In this document: positions 1-7,242 of the stretch, one piece after another
Layout: each line of letters opens with the position of its first letter
How positions within the stretch are numbered: the first letter of the stretch is position 1
Assembly (NCBI GenBank): GCA_934153655.1
Contig: CAKPFH010000009.1
Location: 1-31,220, forward strand
DNA length: 31,220 nt
Direction of reading: 5' to 3'
DNA from: an uncultured Bacilli bacterium
Lineage (GTDB): Bacteria > Bacillota_I > Bacilli_A > RF39 > UBA660
Position numbers and translations under genes: made by a program
Notes under the pieces: model-generated
Database searches by the model: none
What the model was told of the DNA's origin: nothing
The model's input: the letters and a program-made list of their open reading frames with translations, nothing else

Positions 1-113
1 TAAAAGGATTGTATGATGCTGGACTTAAGGGTGGCTATATGACTTGGAATAGTGGTTCTAACCTTACTAAATATAAATCACAATTCTCTGCTTTTAATAA
101 AATTTATGAATAG
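1..113 (+). CDS. C-terminal fragment of a putative glycoside hydrolase (DUF4015-like)
   Basis: An open frame runs in from the left edge (first full codon at base 3) and ends at TAG 111-113, giving about 36 residues. The piece reads GLYDAGLKGGYMTWNSGSNL and then a short polar tail. A 'D-A-G-x-x-G-(Y/W)-M-x-W-N' ending is what I know from the last barrel strand of DUF4015-type putative glycoside hydrolases, often secreted in Firmicutes. Only the tail is visible, so the family call is an inference from one motif. The next gene starts 11 bp downstream, so the two may share a transcript. Confidence 0.45.
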   Translation, partial: KGLYDAGLKGGYMTWNSGSNLTKYKSQFSAFNKIYE

Positions 114-124
114 GATGTGTTAAC

Positions 125-418
125 TTGAAAAAAATTACTTTAGAAAATAAAAATTATTTAGTTTTAGAAAATAAAAATGAATGTTTAAACTTAGAAGAAT
201 TACAAGAAAAATATACCGATTACTTTTATGACTTTGATTATATTTTAGGTGATTATGCTTATAATAAATTACGTTTAAAAGGCTTTTGTCAAAAAAGTAA
301 TCCTCGTTTTAATCAAATAAATGATATTAATACTAAGGATAAATATTTAAAAGAATTATGTGCTTATAATTGTAATTATTTTCTAATAAAGAAAGATAAA
401 GAAAGTCAAAAGAAATAA
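125..418 (+). CDS. yutD: YutD-like family protein
   Basis: A 97-residue soluble protein. The stretch FDYILGDYAYNKLRLKGFC (about residues 37-55) closely matches the family signature of Bacillus YutD ('YDYIVGDWGYGQLRLRGF'), and the later 'LKELCAYNCNYFLIKK' matches the family's 'Y..YCNFGCAYFVLKK' ending. The molecular role of YutD is not established as far as I know. The start is TTG at 125, preceded by AGGATGTG at 113-119; no ATG lies nearby in frame. It begins 11 bp after the stop of the upstream gene, so co-transcription is likely. A weak hairpin with a T-rich tail follows. Confidence 0.75.
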   Translation: MKKITLENKNYLVLENKNECLNLEELQEKYTDYFYDFDYILGDYAYNKLRLKGFCQKSNPRFNQINDINTKDKYLKELCAYNCNYFLIKKDKESQKK

Positions 419-445
419 AAATTTAAAAAAACTTTCTTTTTTTCT
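398..445 (+). terminator. possible weak terminator after the yutD-like gene
   Basis: AAAGAAAGT (398-406) can pair with ACTTTCTTT (431-439) across a 24-nt AT-rich loop, followed by TTTTC. The stem contains only two GC pairs and the loop is long, so this is a tentative call. It is supported mainly by its position just before a clear promoter. Confidence 0.25.
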
Positions 446-466
446 TGAAAAAAATTGTCAAAATAC

Positions 467-494
467 TTGAAATTATCAATAAATATGGTAAAAT
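467..494 (+). promoter_or_regulatory. sigma-A type promoter for the DUF1292 gene
   Basis: TTGAAA (467-472), a 16-nt spacer, then TAAAAT (489-494). The start codon lies 28 nt beyond the -10 box, with GGAGG at 511-515. Seen directly in sequence; activity is inferred. Confidence 0.6.
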
Positions 495-521
495 GATATT
501 AGAAGATATGGAGGATATGTT

Positions 522-788
522 ATGGAAGAAAAAAAAGAAATGATGACTTTAACACTTGAAAATGGAACTAAAGAAGAAGTTGAACTTTTATTATCTTTTA
601 AATTTAATGATAACAATAAAGAATATGTTATATATACAAAAAACGAAAAAGACGATAACGGAAATGTTACCATCTATGTATCAAATATTACAAGAGTTGG
701 TAATGAAGCAACTTTAAGTACTGTAAGTGATGATAATGAATGGTCAAGAATTAAAGATCTATTAAGAGAACTATCAAAAAATGAATAG
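522..788 (+). CDS. DUF1292 (YrzB-like) small acidic protein
   Basis: An 88-residue acidic protein of the DUF1292/YrzB type. The order 'MTLTLENGTKEEVELLLSFKFNDNNKEYVIYT', an 'NVTIYVSNIT' strand and a closing 'DDNEWSRIKDLLREL' helix is the family layout (a beta-rich core, then a W-containing helix). Family members are small cytoplasmic proteins of unknown function, often near alaS/yrrK in Firmicutes; neither gene is seen here. The start ATG follows GGAGGATATGTT. Its last codons overlap the first possible ATG of the next frame, and a GGGGG ribosome site for that gene sits right after its stop. Confidence 0.8.
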   Translation: MEEKKEMMTLTLENGTKEEVELLLSFKFNDNNKEYVIYTKNEKDDNGNVTIYVSNITRVGNEATLSTVSDDNEWSRIKDLLRELSKNE

Positions 789-798
789 GGGGATTACA

Positions 799-1656
799 AT
801 GCTAGAAAAAATCACAGTGACCGATGGAAAAATAGATGAAACTAAAAAAATTATAGGTAGAAAACCAGCTAAGTTAAGTGCTATTGATGTTTTTAGAGCG
901 AAAACACAAGCTATAAAACCAAAAGCTAAACCTGAGGAGAAAGCACCTACTGCGGTAGAAACTCCAAGTACTAATGCTACTCAAATTACGCCTAATATTG
1001 CACCAACAACTTCAATTAATTTTCCAAGTAGTGAGGAATGTCAAAGACGTTTAGATAATCAAAATGTTTCATGTACTGAAATTTTAGATTTAGAAAAAAT
1101 CACGGCAATCTCTGCTAGAAAATTAAGAGCTGCTGTTCGCGTACCAAGATTAGTTGGTCATATTTATCAAGTAAGAACTAAAAATGTAAAAACTGAACCT
1201 GAAAAAACAGTTGCCGAAGAAGCCAATGTTTATGATTTTTCTAAATCATTTGAAAGCATGACAGCTGATCATAAAGAAGAAGTAGAAAAAGAAAAACCGG
1301 TTGAAAAACCATATAGTTGGCTTCGAAATGATGAAACTGCTATTAAACAAGTTAAAGAAAAAGATGCTGATGATGAAGAAGATAGTAATGTAGTAGAATT
1401 CCAAACTTTAATGGAACAAAAAGCAACTACAGCTGATTCTCTTGCAACTCAACGTGAAATACTTATGAACTTAAGAAAACAAGTTGAAAAAAATAATCTT
1501 TTATGTGAAGCTAAAAAGCGTGATTTAATTGAAGAAAATATGGCTTTAACCCAAGAATTAAATGATGTTTTAGCTGAAATTAATCAATTAAGTGATACTG
1601 TAAGTCAACAAGAAGCTTTCCTTGGTCTTGATGAAGGTAAAAGTAAAACAGCTTAA
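799..1656 (+). CDS. unknown protein, disordered N-terminus and C-terminal coiled coil
   Basis: I do not recognise this 285-residue protein. Residues about 1-40 (MLEKITVTDGKIDETKKIIG...) form a charged helix-like segment. Residues about 45-85 are rich in P, T, A and K and look disordered. A short ordered patch around 'DLEKITAISARKLRAAVRVPRLVGHIYQV' follows, then an acidic linker. The last ~85 residues carry heptad-like L/I spacing (LMNLRKQVEKNNLLCEAK..., LTQELNDVLAEINQL), suggesting a coiled coil. I placed the start at ATG 799 because AGGGGG at 786-792 is well spaced from it; ATG 781 would overlap the previous gene and has no ribosome site. No signal peptide or membrane segment. A clear terminator follows. 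Confidence 0.7.
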   Translation: MLEKITVTDGKIDETKKIIGRKPAKLSAIDVFRAKTQAIKPKAKPEEKAPTAVETPSTNATQITPNIAPTTSINFPSSEECQRRLDNQNVSCTEILDLEKITAISARKLRAAVRVPRLVGHIYQVRTKNVKTEPEKTVAEEANVYDFSKSFESMTADHKEEVEKEKPVEKPYSWLRNDETAIKQVKEKDADDEEDSNVVEFQTLMEQKATTADSLATQREILMNLRKQVEKNNLLCEAKKRDLIEENMALTQELNDVLAEINQLSDTVSQQEAFLGLDEGKSKTA

Positions 1657-1689
1657 TAAATTAAAAAATAAATGTTTAAAAAATAAAGC

Positions 1690-1727
1690 AAACCTTATTT
1701 CCCACTAAAATGGAAACAAGGTTTTAA
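1690..1727 (+). terminator. intrinsic terminator after the coiled-coil gene
   Basis: AACCTTATTTCC (1691-1702) pairs with GGAAACAAGGTT (1712-1723) with one A/C mismatch and a 9-nt loop, followed by TTAATTT. Beyond it, 1730-1866 is AT-rich with no further gene; a promoter for the next gene must lie there, but I could not single one out. Confidence 0.8.
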
Positions 1728-1866
1728 TTTGGTTATTAATTTTTAATTTTTAAATTACTTTATTTTTAAAATAAGAATCGGTGTTACTCATTTAAACTTT
1801 TTGTATAAAAGAACCAGTTTTAATCATAATATAAGTAGAAAAAAATAAACTATAAATAGGTGGAAA

Positions 1867-2070
1867 ATGTTTTATTATTTTCTTTTCTTAATAGGATTTG
1901 GTTTTTCAATAATAGGTTTTATGTATATTATTTTATATTTAAATTATTTATCAATTGGTAATACATACCTTGATTATTTAACAATAATTAGTAAGAGGGG
2001 AGAATGTTACTTAGCCATTATAGGACTTATTATAATTAGTATAGTAATTTTTAAAAAGGAGAAAAAATGA
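1867..2070 (+). CDS. small two-helix membrane protein
   Basis: A 67-residue hydrophobic protein. Two membrane segments are evident: about residues 2-27 (FYYFLFLIGFGFSIIGFMYIILYL) and about 47-62 (CYLAIIGLIIISIVIF), ending in KKEKK, which should be cytoplasmic. The family is not recognised. AGGTGG at 1858-1863 is close to the ATG (3 nt gap), which is tight but workable. Its TGA stop is embedded in the ATGA that starts the next gene, so the two are translationally coupled. This overlap also shows that UGA is read as stop here. Confidence 0.6.
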   Translation: MFYYFLFLIGFGFSIIGFMYIILYLNYLSIGNTYLDYLTIISKRGECYLAIIGLIIISIVIFKKEKK

Positions 2071-2702
2071 CTTATATATATGATATAGTTTTAAATTTTA
2101 ATACTTTATATTATGAATTTTTTGAATGGGAAACAAAGGATAATTTAACTTTAGTTAAAAAAATACCTTTAATAAAAGTAGATACTACGTTTTTAGACGA
2201 TGTTTTAAATAGAAAAATAAAAATAGATGATCCCATTACTCTAGAACTATTTAATAAATGCGAAATAATTTCTAAAAAACATGTTAAGACAGTTAAATAT
2301 ATGTTTTTAATAACAGATTCTTACCGAGTTTTAGGTCTTACTTTAAACAATGAGCTAATAATTGATAAAATAAGTTCTCTTCCTCTTGATTTAGAAGAAG
2401 AAGCTATAGAAAGTGCTAAAAGAAGCAATTTAAGAACAATTACATATACTATTATAGGTAAGAGAAATAATAGTAACTTTTTAACAAGAAAAGAAATGAA
2501 AATTAAAAATTATCTCTTAGAAGAATTTAAAAATATAGAAAAGCGAAAAGATTATTTAAAATTAAATTATTTATATTATGAATTCTTTAATCATGTTCCA
2601 GATACTAATAATGTATATGAAAAATTAGTAGCTTCCCTAAAAGATAATTTAACTAAAGATCATTTAAAACTATATAATTTATTAAAATTTATTCATCAAT
2701 AG
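2067..2702 (+). CDS. DUF3603 (YjbA/UPF0736-like) protein
   Basis: A 211-residue soluble protein. The start 'YIYDIVLNF...YYEFFEWETKDNLTLVKKIPLIKVDTTFLDDVL', then 'KCEIISKKHVKTVKYMFLITDSYRVLGLTL', parallels the UPF0736/DUF3603 pattern of Bacillus YjbA ('LHDVWVNW...CHFHEWRKED..ELLDQVPLLRV', later 'FVVTDG.GILAV'). The family function is unknown to me. A second 'NYLYYEFFNH' near residues 168-177 begins a helical tail. AAGGAG at 2056-2061 serves the ATG, which overlaps the preceding gene by 4 nt. The family assignment rests on remembered motif order, so it is moderate. Confidence 0.6.
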   Translation: MTYIYDIVLNFNTLYYEFFEWETKDNLTLVKKIPLIKVDTTFLDDVLNRKIKIDDPITLELFNKCEIISKKHVKTVKYMFLITDSYRVLGLTLNNELIIDKISSLPLDLEEEAIESAKRSNLRTITYTIIGKRNNSNFLTRKEMKIKNYLLEEFKNIEKRKDYLKLNYLYYEFFNHVPDTNNVYEKLVASLKDNLTKDHLKLYNLLKFIHQ

Positions 2703-2737
2703 TTAATGATGGTTATTAGTTTTTACACTTACACAGT

Positions 2738-2766
2738 TTGACAAAAATCGTAATATTTGCTAGAAT
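2738..2766 (+). promoter_or_regulatory. sigma-A type promoter for the ankyrin gene
   Basis: Consensus TTGACA (2738-2743), 17-nt spacer, TAGAAT (2761-2766). The TTG of this -35 box also opens an extended reading frame, which argues against that TTG being the translation start of the gene downstream. Confidence 0.8.
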
Positions 2767-2797
2767 AGTAAGTCGTCACACAGAAAGAGGTGTAATT

Positions 2798-3484
2798 ATG
2801 TTTTATTCAATAGTACAAGCAGAAAGTGCGTGTGAAGAAGAACCGTCCCTGATATTTTCTTTAATTAAGGAATGTGACACAGAAGTTGTTTCAAAAATAA
2901 TTGCTAAAGAAGGTTATGATTTTAATATAACTGATAAGTTAGGTAATAATGTCTTAATGGCTTTATTAAAAAATAAAGATTATGATTTAGTCTTAAAATA
3001 CCTAGATAAAGTAGATATTAATCATCAAAATAATGATGGTGATACCTTAATGCATATATTAGTTACACATAACTATACTAGTACAAAAGAAATCATGGAA
3101 AGTATTTTAAGTAATGAAAAGTTTATTCCAAATATTAAAAATAATTTAGGAGAAACAATTCTAGATAAGTCAATTAATAACAATTATTTATATACAACTA
3201 TTAAAATTTTAGGGGATGAAAGGTTTAATTCAATTGATATTTATTCATTTAAGAATTTATATGAAACTTATATAAAAAGTAATAATTATGGTAAATATTC
3301 TAAACTTTCTAATTTAGAGTTAATTCTTGATAATTTAGCTGATAAAGTTCTTTTACCAAGAATGAAAAAATTAGTTAGTTTAATTAATAATAATTTAGAT
3401 AGCATTAAAGATGATTTTTATGTATCTAAAACTGAAAAAATGGATAATCTTATAAATTTAGCTATTGCTGAATGCTTAAATTAA
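2798..3484 (+). CDS. ankyrin-repeat protein
   Basis: A 228-residue protein with three to four ankyrin-like units: about residues 46-77 (NDKLGN-type turn, 'NVLMALLKNKDYDLVLKYLDKV'), 78-112 ('NNDGDTLMHILVTHNY...') and 115-140 ('NNLGETILDKSINNN'), the first unit being more degenerate. The remainder (about 150-228) is helical without clear repeats. Ankyrin repeats mediate protein contacts; the partner is unknown. The start is ATG 2798, with AAAGAGGTG at 2784-2792; the upstream in-frame TTG is part of the promoter. No signal peptide is apparent, so it is probably cytoplasmic. It is monocistronic by context. Confidence 0.75.
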   Translation: MFYSIVQAESACEEEPSLIFSLIKECDTEVVSKIIAKEGYDFNITDKLGNNVLMALLKNKDYDLVLKYLDKVDINHQNNDGDTLMHILVTHNYTSTKEIMESILSNEKFIPNIKNNLGETILDKSINNNYLYTTIKILGDERFNSIDIYSFKNLYETYIKSNNYGKYSKLSNLELILDNLADKVLLPRMKKLVSLINNNLDSIKDDFYVSKTEKMDNLINLAIAECLN

Positions 3485-3541
3485 GATTATTTTTTTTGTA
3501 TAAATTTGTTAAAACTTTCCATATTATAAATGGGAGGATAT

Positions 3542-4081
3542 ATGAAAAAAGTAATAATTATTTTGGCACTTTTAATTATCACGGGTTGTTCTAATAATTT
3601 GATGAATACTCCAACTAAGAAGGTTGAAGCTTTATTTAATAATTATATTACTTTAGATAGTAAAGTTTTAGAGGATTTAGATAATGCTTTACTTACTGAA
3701 ACGATTATGAGTGTTGAACAAAAAGATCATTATAAAAATATTTTAAAGAAACAATATCAAAATTTATCTTATGTAATAAAAGATGAAACAATTGATGGGG
3801 ATAAAGCAGTTGTTTCGGTTGAAATTACAGTTTATGATTATTATAAAGTAAATAATGATTCTGAAAGTTATTTTAAAAATAATCAAAAAGAGTTTACGAT
3901 GGAAGATGGAACTATTGATATAACTAAATATAATGATTATAAATTAAATGCTTTAGATAAAGCTAAAGATAAAGTTACTTATACCCTTGATTTAACTTTG
4001 CATAAGAATGCTGATACTTGGGTACTTGATGATTTAACTGATGTTGAAATAAATAAAATACATGGCCTATATGCATATTAA
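3542..4081 (+). CDS. putative lipoprotein, NTF2-like
   Basis: A 179-residue precursor with a classic lipoprotein signal: MKK, a hydrophobic run, then the lipobox ITGC with the lipidated Cys at residue 16. The mature part starts with a helix-rich segment (KKVEALFNNYITLDSKVLEDLD), then alternates strands ('AVVSVEITVYDYYKV', 'VTYTLDLTLHKNADTWVLDDLTD'). This resembles the cystatin/NTF2-like lipoproteins common in Firmicutes, which have no assigned role. The start is ATG 3542 after GGGAGGATAT; the ATG at 3530 lies upstream of that ribosome site. The stop codon sits between the arms of its terminator. Confidence 0.7.
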   Translation: MKKVIIILALLIITGCSNNLMNTPTKKVEALFNNYITLDSKVLEDLDNALLTETIMSVEQKDHYKNILKKQYQNLSYVIKDETIDGDKAVVSVEITVYDYYKVNNDSESYFKNNQKEFTMEDGTIDITKYNDYKLNALDKAKDKVTYTLDLTLHKNADTWVLDDLTDVEINKIHGLYAY

Positions 4082-4094
4082 TAGGTCTTTTTTT
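4064..4094 (+). terminator. intrinsic terminator of the lipoprotein gene
   Basis: GGCCTAT (4064-4070) pairs with ATAGGTC (4081-4087) with one G-U pair and a 10-nt loop, followed by a run of Ts to 4094. The gene's TAA (4079-4081) lies within the hairpin. Confidence 0.8.
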
Positions 4095-4135
4095 ATATAA
4101 AAATATAAATTATAAGTTTTTAGGTGGGGGAGTTA

Positions 4136-4203
4136 GGTTGTAAAATATCTTTTTTTAAGAAAAAATGCTTAAAAAAGAAAAAAAGTAGTTATTATTTACA
4201 GCC
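4136..4203 (+). repeat. long imperfect inverted repeat upstream of the S10 operon
   Basis: GGTTGTAAA (4136-4144) pairs with TTTACAGCC (4195-4203) with one wobble. Inside it, CTTTTTTTAAG (4149-4159) pairs with CTTAAAAAAG (4168-4177). Together they can form a ~68-nt hairpin between the lipoprotein terminator and the rpsJ promoter. No ORF overlaps it. It could be a second terminator, a remnant element or a small RNA; nothing in the sequence decides this. Confidence 0.4.
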
Positions 4204-4249
4204 ACAATTAAAAAAAATTAAAAAAAACTGAGAAAAGTTAAAAATTTAC

Positions 4250-4278
4250 TTGCTTTTCTTAATTTACTATGTTAAAAT
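4250..4278 (+). promoter_or_regulatory. promoter of the S10-spc-alpha operon
   Basis: TTGCTT (4250-4255), 17-nt spacer, TAAAAT (4273-4278). It sits about 115 nt upstream of rpsJ and would start transcription near 4285, at the base of the structured leader. Confidence 0.7.
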
Positions 4279-4283
4279 ACTAG

Positions 4284-4394
4284 TCGTGTTTGATTGCTTA
4301 GATGTGCAAGGTTGCTGATACACGAGGATACGTTGTTCGGGTTATTTGCACGGAGCAAGCCTATACCAGATATAGACGAAGGGAGTGACATGAT
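4284..4394 (+). promoter_or_regulatory. structured 5' leader of rpsJ
   Basis: This 110-nt leader is noticeably less AT-rich than other spacers here and holds several local pairings: TCGTGT (4284-4289) with ACACGA (4320-4325); TTGC and GCAA around an ACGGA loop (about 4345-4357); and CTATA/TATAG around CCAGA (about 4361-4375). It ends in AAGGGAGTG just before the ATG. A structured, conserved-looking leader suggests regulation of ribosomal protein synthesis, but no specific ligand or repressor protein can be named from this sequence. Confidence 0.45.
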
Positions 4395-4709
4395 ATGTCA
4401 AAACAAGTAGTTCGCATAAGATTAAAAGCGTACGATCATAGAATACTTGATAATGCTTGTACTAAAATCGTTGAAACTGTTAAAAGATCAGGAGGAGAAA
4501 TTAGTGGACCAGTACCACTTCCAACTGAAATTGAAAAGTTTACAATTTTAAGAGCAGTTCACAAGTATAAAGATAGTCGTGAACAATTTGAAATGAGAAC
4601 ACATAAAAGACTTATTGATATCAAAAATCCAAGTAAGGAAATTATTGATGCTTTAACTCATCTTGATTTACCAAGTGGTGTTGATATTGATATTAAACAA
4701 AAGAACTAG
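4395..4709 (+). CDS. rpsJ: 30S ribosomal protein S10
   Basis: A 104-residue S10, full length. The signature 'VRIRLKAYDHRILDNACTKIVETVKRSGG' opens the protein and 'GPVPLPTEIEKFTILRAVHKYKDSREQFEMRTHKR' forms the long loop that reaches into the 30S head. S10 also acts in Nus-dependent antitermination in other bacteria. It is the first gene of the ribosomal superoperon, behind its own promoter and a structured leader, with GGGAGTG before the ATG. A 37-nt spacer separates it from rplC. No tuf or fus lies upstream here, unlike in many relatives. Confidence 0.98.
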   Translation: MSKQVVRIRLKAYDHRILDNACTKIVETVKRSGGEISGPVPLPTEIEKFTILRAVHKYKDSREQFEMRTHKRLIDIKNPSKEIIDALTHLDLPSGVDIDIKQKN

Positions 4710-4746
4710 TAGTACTAGAAAAAATTAGAAAAGAGAGGAAAGAAAA

Positions 4747-5490
4747 ATGAAAGGAATCTTAGGTAGAAAGATCGGGATGACTCAAGTATTTTCTAAAAGT
4801 GGTAAATTAATACCTGTTACTGTTATTGAAGTTGAACCAAATGTTATAACTCAAATTAAAACAGTTGCAAATGATGGATATGAAGCTATTCAAATAGCAA
4901 GCTTTGCTGCTAAAGAAAAAAATACTACAAAAGCTAAAATGGGACATCTTAAAAAAGCAGGCTGTGAGCCTAAGCGCTTCTTAAAAGAAATAAGGGGAGT
5001 AAATATTAATGATTATACTTTAGGTCAAACAATTGATGCTAGTATATTCAAAGAAGGTGAAATGGTTGACGTTTCAGGAATATCTAAAGGAAAGGGTTTC
5101 CAAGGTGTTATCAAACGTTATAACCAAACACGTGGTCCAATGGGACATGGTAGTCAATACCATCGTGGAGTAGGTTCACTTGGAACACTTCTTCCAATGC
5201 ACGTATTAAAAGGTAAAAAATTACCAGGACATATGGGACATGTTCTTACAACTGTTCAAAATCTAGAAGTTGTAAAAATTGATCTTGAAAATAACATTAT
5301 TTTAATAAGTGGTAATGTTCCAGGTCCAAAGAAATCATTAGTTGTTATTAAAACAGCTGTTAAAAATCCAGATAAAGTAAATGAAGTAGAAGAATTAATG
5401 TTCTATGAAATAGCTGGAGATGAAACAGATACTAATGAAACAGTAGTTGAAGAAACTACAAACGAAGAGAAAGAGGAAGCACAAGAATAA
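4747..5490 (+). CDS. rplC: 50S ribosomal protein L3 with acidic C-terminal tail
   Basis: L3, one of the earliest proteins to assemble on 23S rRNA, near the peptidyl transferase centre. It starts 'MKGILGRKIGMTQVF' and contains the 'GKGFQGVIKRY' and 'GSLGTLLPMHVLKGKKLPGHMG' segments, where the central loop contacts rRNA. The canonical protein is about 209 residues; this one has 247 because of a Glu/Thr-rich tail from about residue 219 onward (DETDTNETVVEE...). Such a tail is unusual for an rRNA-binding protein but does not disturb the core. Second in the operon, with GAGAGG before the ATG. Confidence 0.97.
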   Translation: MKGILGRKIGMTQVFSKSGKLIPVTVIEVEPNVITQIKTVANDGYEAIQIASFAAKEKNTTKAKMGHLKKAGCEPKRFLKEIRGVNINDYTLGQTIDASIFKEGEMVDVSGISKGKGFQGVIKRYNQTRGPMGHGSQYHRGVGSLGTLLPMHVLKGKKLPGHMGHVLTTVQNLEVVKIDLENNIILISGNVPGPKKSLVVIKTAVKNPDKVNEVEELMFYEIAGDETDTNETVVEETTNEEKEEAQE

Positions 5491-5510
5491 TCTTGTTGTA
5501 AGGAGGAAAT

Positions 5511-6104
5511 ATGGAAAAGTTAAACATTAAGTTAAACAAAGAAGTCTTTGAGATTACCCCTAACGATAACGTTGTTCGTGATGCTATTAACGTAGCAAGA
5601 TGTGGGCTTCGTCAAGGAACTTATAAAGTAAAAACTAGAAGTGAAGTAGCAGGTGGAGGTCGTAAACCTTGGAGACAAAAAGGTACAGGACGTGCTAGAC
5701 AAGGATCAATTCGTGCACCACAATGGAGAGGCGGAGGAGTTGCTCTTGGACCAGTACCACGTGATTACTCATTAAAAATGAATCGTAAAGAAAGAGTATT
5801 AGCATTAAAATCTGCTTTATCATATAAAGTTTCAGATAAAGAATTAATCGTTGTTGATGAAATAACTATTAATGAACCAAAAACAAAAGAAATGTTAAAA
5901 TTACTAAGTGATTTAGAACTTACTGATAAAAAAGTTTTAATCGTTATGAGTGAATTAACTGAAAATGTAATTTTAGCAAGTCGTAATTTACAAAATGTTT
6001 TAATTATGGAACCATATGAATTAAACGTTTTAGACATTATTAATGCTGACTACTTAGTTATGACTAGTGACGCCGTAAAAATGGTAGAGGAGGCACTTAA
6101 ATAA
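5511..6104 (+). CDS. rplD: 50S ribosomal protein L4
   Basis: A 197-residue L4, which lines the exit tunnel through its extended loop. That loop is visible as 'RSEVAGGGRKPWRQKGTGRARQGSIRAPQWRGGG' (about residues 43-77), followed by the globular Rossmann-like domain ('VLIVMSELTENVILASRNLQNV'). In enterobacteria L4 represses its own operon; whether that holds here is unknown. The start ATG follows AAGGAGG. Its TAA shares a base with the rplW ATG (TAATG), implying coupled translation. Confidence 0.97.
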   Translation: MEKLNIKLNKEVFEITPNDNVVRDAINVARCGLRQGTYKVKTRSEVAGGGRKPWRQKGTGRARQGSIRAPQWRGGGVALGPVPRDYSLKMNRKERVLALKSALSYKVSDKELIVVDEITINEPKTKEMLKLLSDLELTDKKVLIVMSELTENVILASRNLQNVLIMEPYELNVLDIINADYLVMTSDAVKMVEEALK

Positions 6105-6385
6105 TGAATACAAAATATTTAGATATTATTAAAGCACCAGTAGTTACTGAAAAAAGTACTAATGGTAAAAATTTAAATCAATATACATTTAAAGTTGCTC
6201 CAAAGGCATCTAAAATTGAAATTAAAGAAGCTATTGAAAAAATCTTTAATGTTGAAGTTGTTACAATTAGCACTTTAAATGAAAAAGTAAAAACAAAAAG
6301 AGTAGGTCGTTATGAAGGACTTAGTAACCGTTCTAAAAAAGCAATTGTTACTTTAAAAGCTGGACAAACGATTGAAATTAAATAA
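6104..6385 (+). CDS. rplW: 50S ribosomal protein L23
   Basis: A 93-residue L23, at the tunnel exit, where trigger factor and SRP dock in bacteria. The motif 'IIKAPVVTEKST' at the N-terminus and 'KIEIKEAIEKIFNVEVVTISTLN' in the middle are diagnostic, with the basic 'KTKRVGRYEGLSNRSKKAIVTLK' hairpin after it. It overlaps rplD by one base, with GAGGAGG inside the end of rplD as its ribosome site. rplB follows after 14 nt. Confidence 0.97.
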   Translation: MNTKYLDIIKAPVVTEKSTNGKNLNQYTFKVAPKASKIEIKEAIEKIFNVEVVTISTLNEKVKTKRVGRYEGLSNRSKKAIVTLKAGQTIEIK

Positions 6386-6399
6386 GGAGGTTAGTAAAA

Positions 6400-7230
6400 A
6401 TGGCTATTAAGAATTTTAAACCAACTACAAATGCTAGACGTAAAATGTCAACACTTGTAAATGAAGAAATTACTAAAACTACTCCAGAAAAAAGTTTAAC
6501 AGTAAGCATGAAGAAAAACGGTGGTCGTAATAATCAAGGAAGAATCACTGTTAGACATCATGGTGGTGGAGAAAAAAGAAAATATCGTATTATCGATTTC
6601 AAGAGAAATAAATTTGATATTGAAGGACGTGTTGCAAGTGTTGAATACGATCCAAATAGATCAGCAAATATTGCTCTAATTAATTATATTGATGGAGAAA
6701 AAAGATATATAATTGCTCCTAAAGGAATTAAAGTTGGAGATACTATTGTATCAGGTGAAAACGTTGATATTAAAGTAGGAAACGCTTTACCAATTATGAA
6801 TATTCCAGTAGGTACAGTAATTCATAATATTGAAATTCGTCCAAAAAAAGGTGGTTCACTTGCTAGATCAGCAGGATCAAGTGCTCAAATACTTGGTCGT
6901 GAAGGAAAATATGTAATGGTTCGTTTATCAAGTGGTGAACAAAGAATGATTTTAGGAACTTGTATGGCTACAATCGGTGAAGTAGGAAATGCTGATTATG
7001 AATTAGTTCATTTAGGAAAAGCTGGAAGAAGTCGTCATATGGGAATTCGTCCAACAGTTCGTGGTTCTGTTATGAACCCTAATGATCACCCACATGGTGG
7101 TGGAGAAGGTCGTGCACCAGTTGGTCGTAAAGGACCTGTTACACCTTGGGGTAAACCTGCACTTGGATATAAAACTCGTAAAAAGAAAGCTAGCGACAAA
7201 TTAATTGTTCGTAGAAGAAATGCTAAATAA
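6400..7230 (+). CDS. rplB: 50S ribosomal protein L2
   Basis: A 276-residue L2, full length, required for subunit joining and peptidyl transfer. The OB-fold part 'GRITVRHHGGGEKRKYRIIDF' and the C-terminal 'MNPNDHPHGGGEGRAPVGRK' with the conserved catalytic-centre histidine (in HPHGGGEGR) are intact. It ends in a basic tail (KTRKKKASDKLIVRRRNAK). AAGGAGG precedes the ATG. Its place between rplW and rpsS is the canonical S10 order. Confidence 0.98.
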   Translation: MAIKNFKPTTNARRKMSTLVNEEITKTTPEKSLTVSMKKNGGRNNQGRITVRHHGGGEKRKYRIIDFKRNKFDIEGRVASVEYDPNRSANIALINYIDGEKRYIIAPKGIKVGDTIVSGENVDIKVGNALPIMNIPVGTVIHNIEIRPKKGGSLARSAGSSAQILGREGKYVMVRLSSGEQRMILGTCMATIGEVGNADYELVHLGKAGRSRHMGIRPTVRGSVMNPNDHPHGGGEGRAPVGRKGPVTPWGKPALGYKTRKKKASDKLIVRRRNAK

Positions 7231-7242
7231 GGAGAGTAAGAT

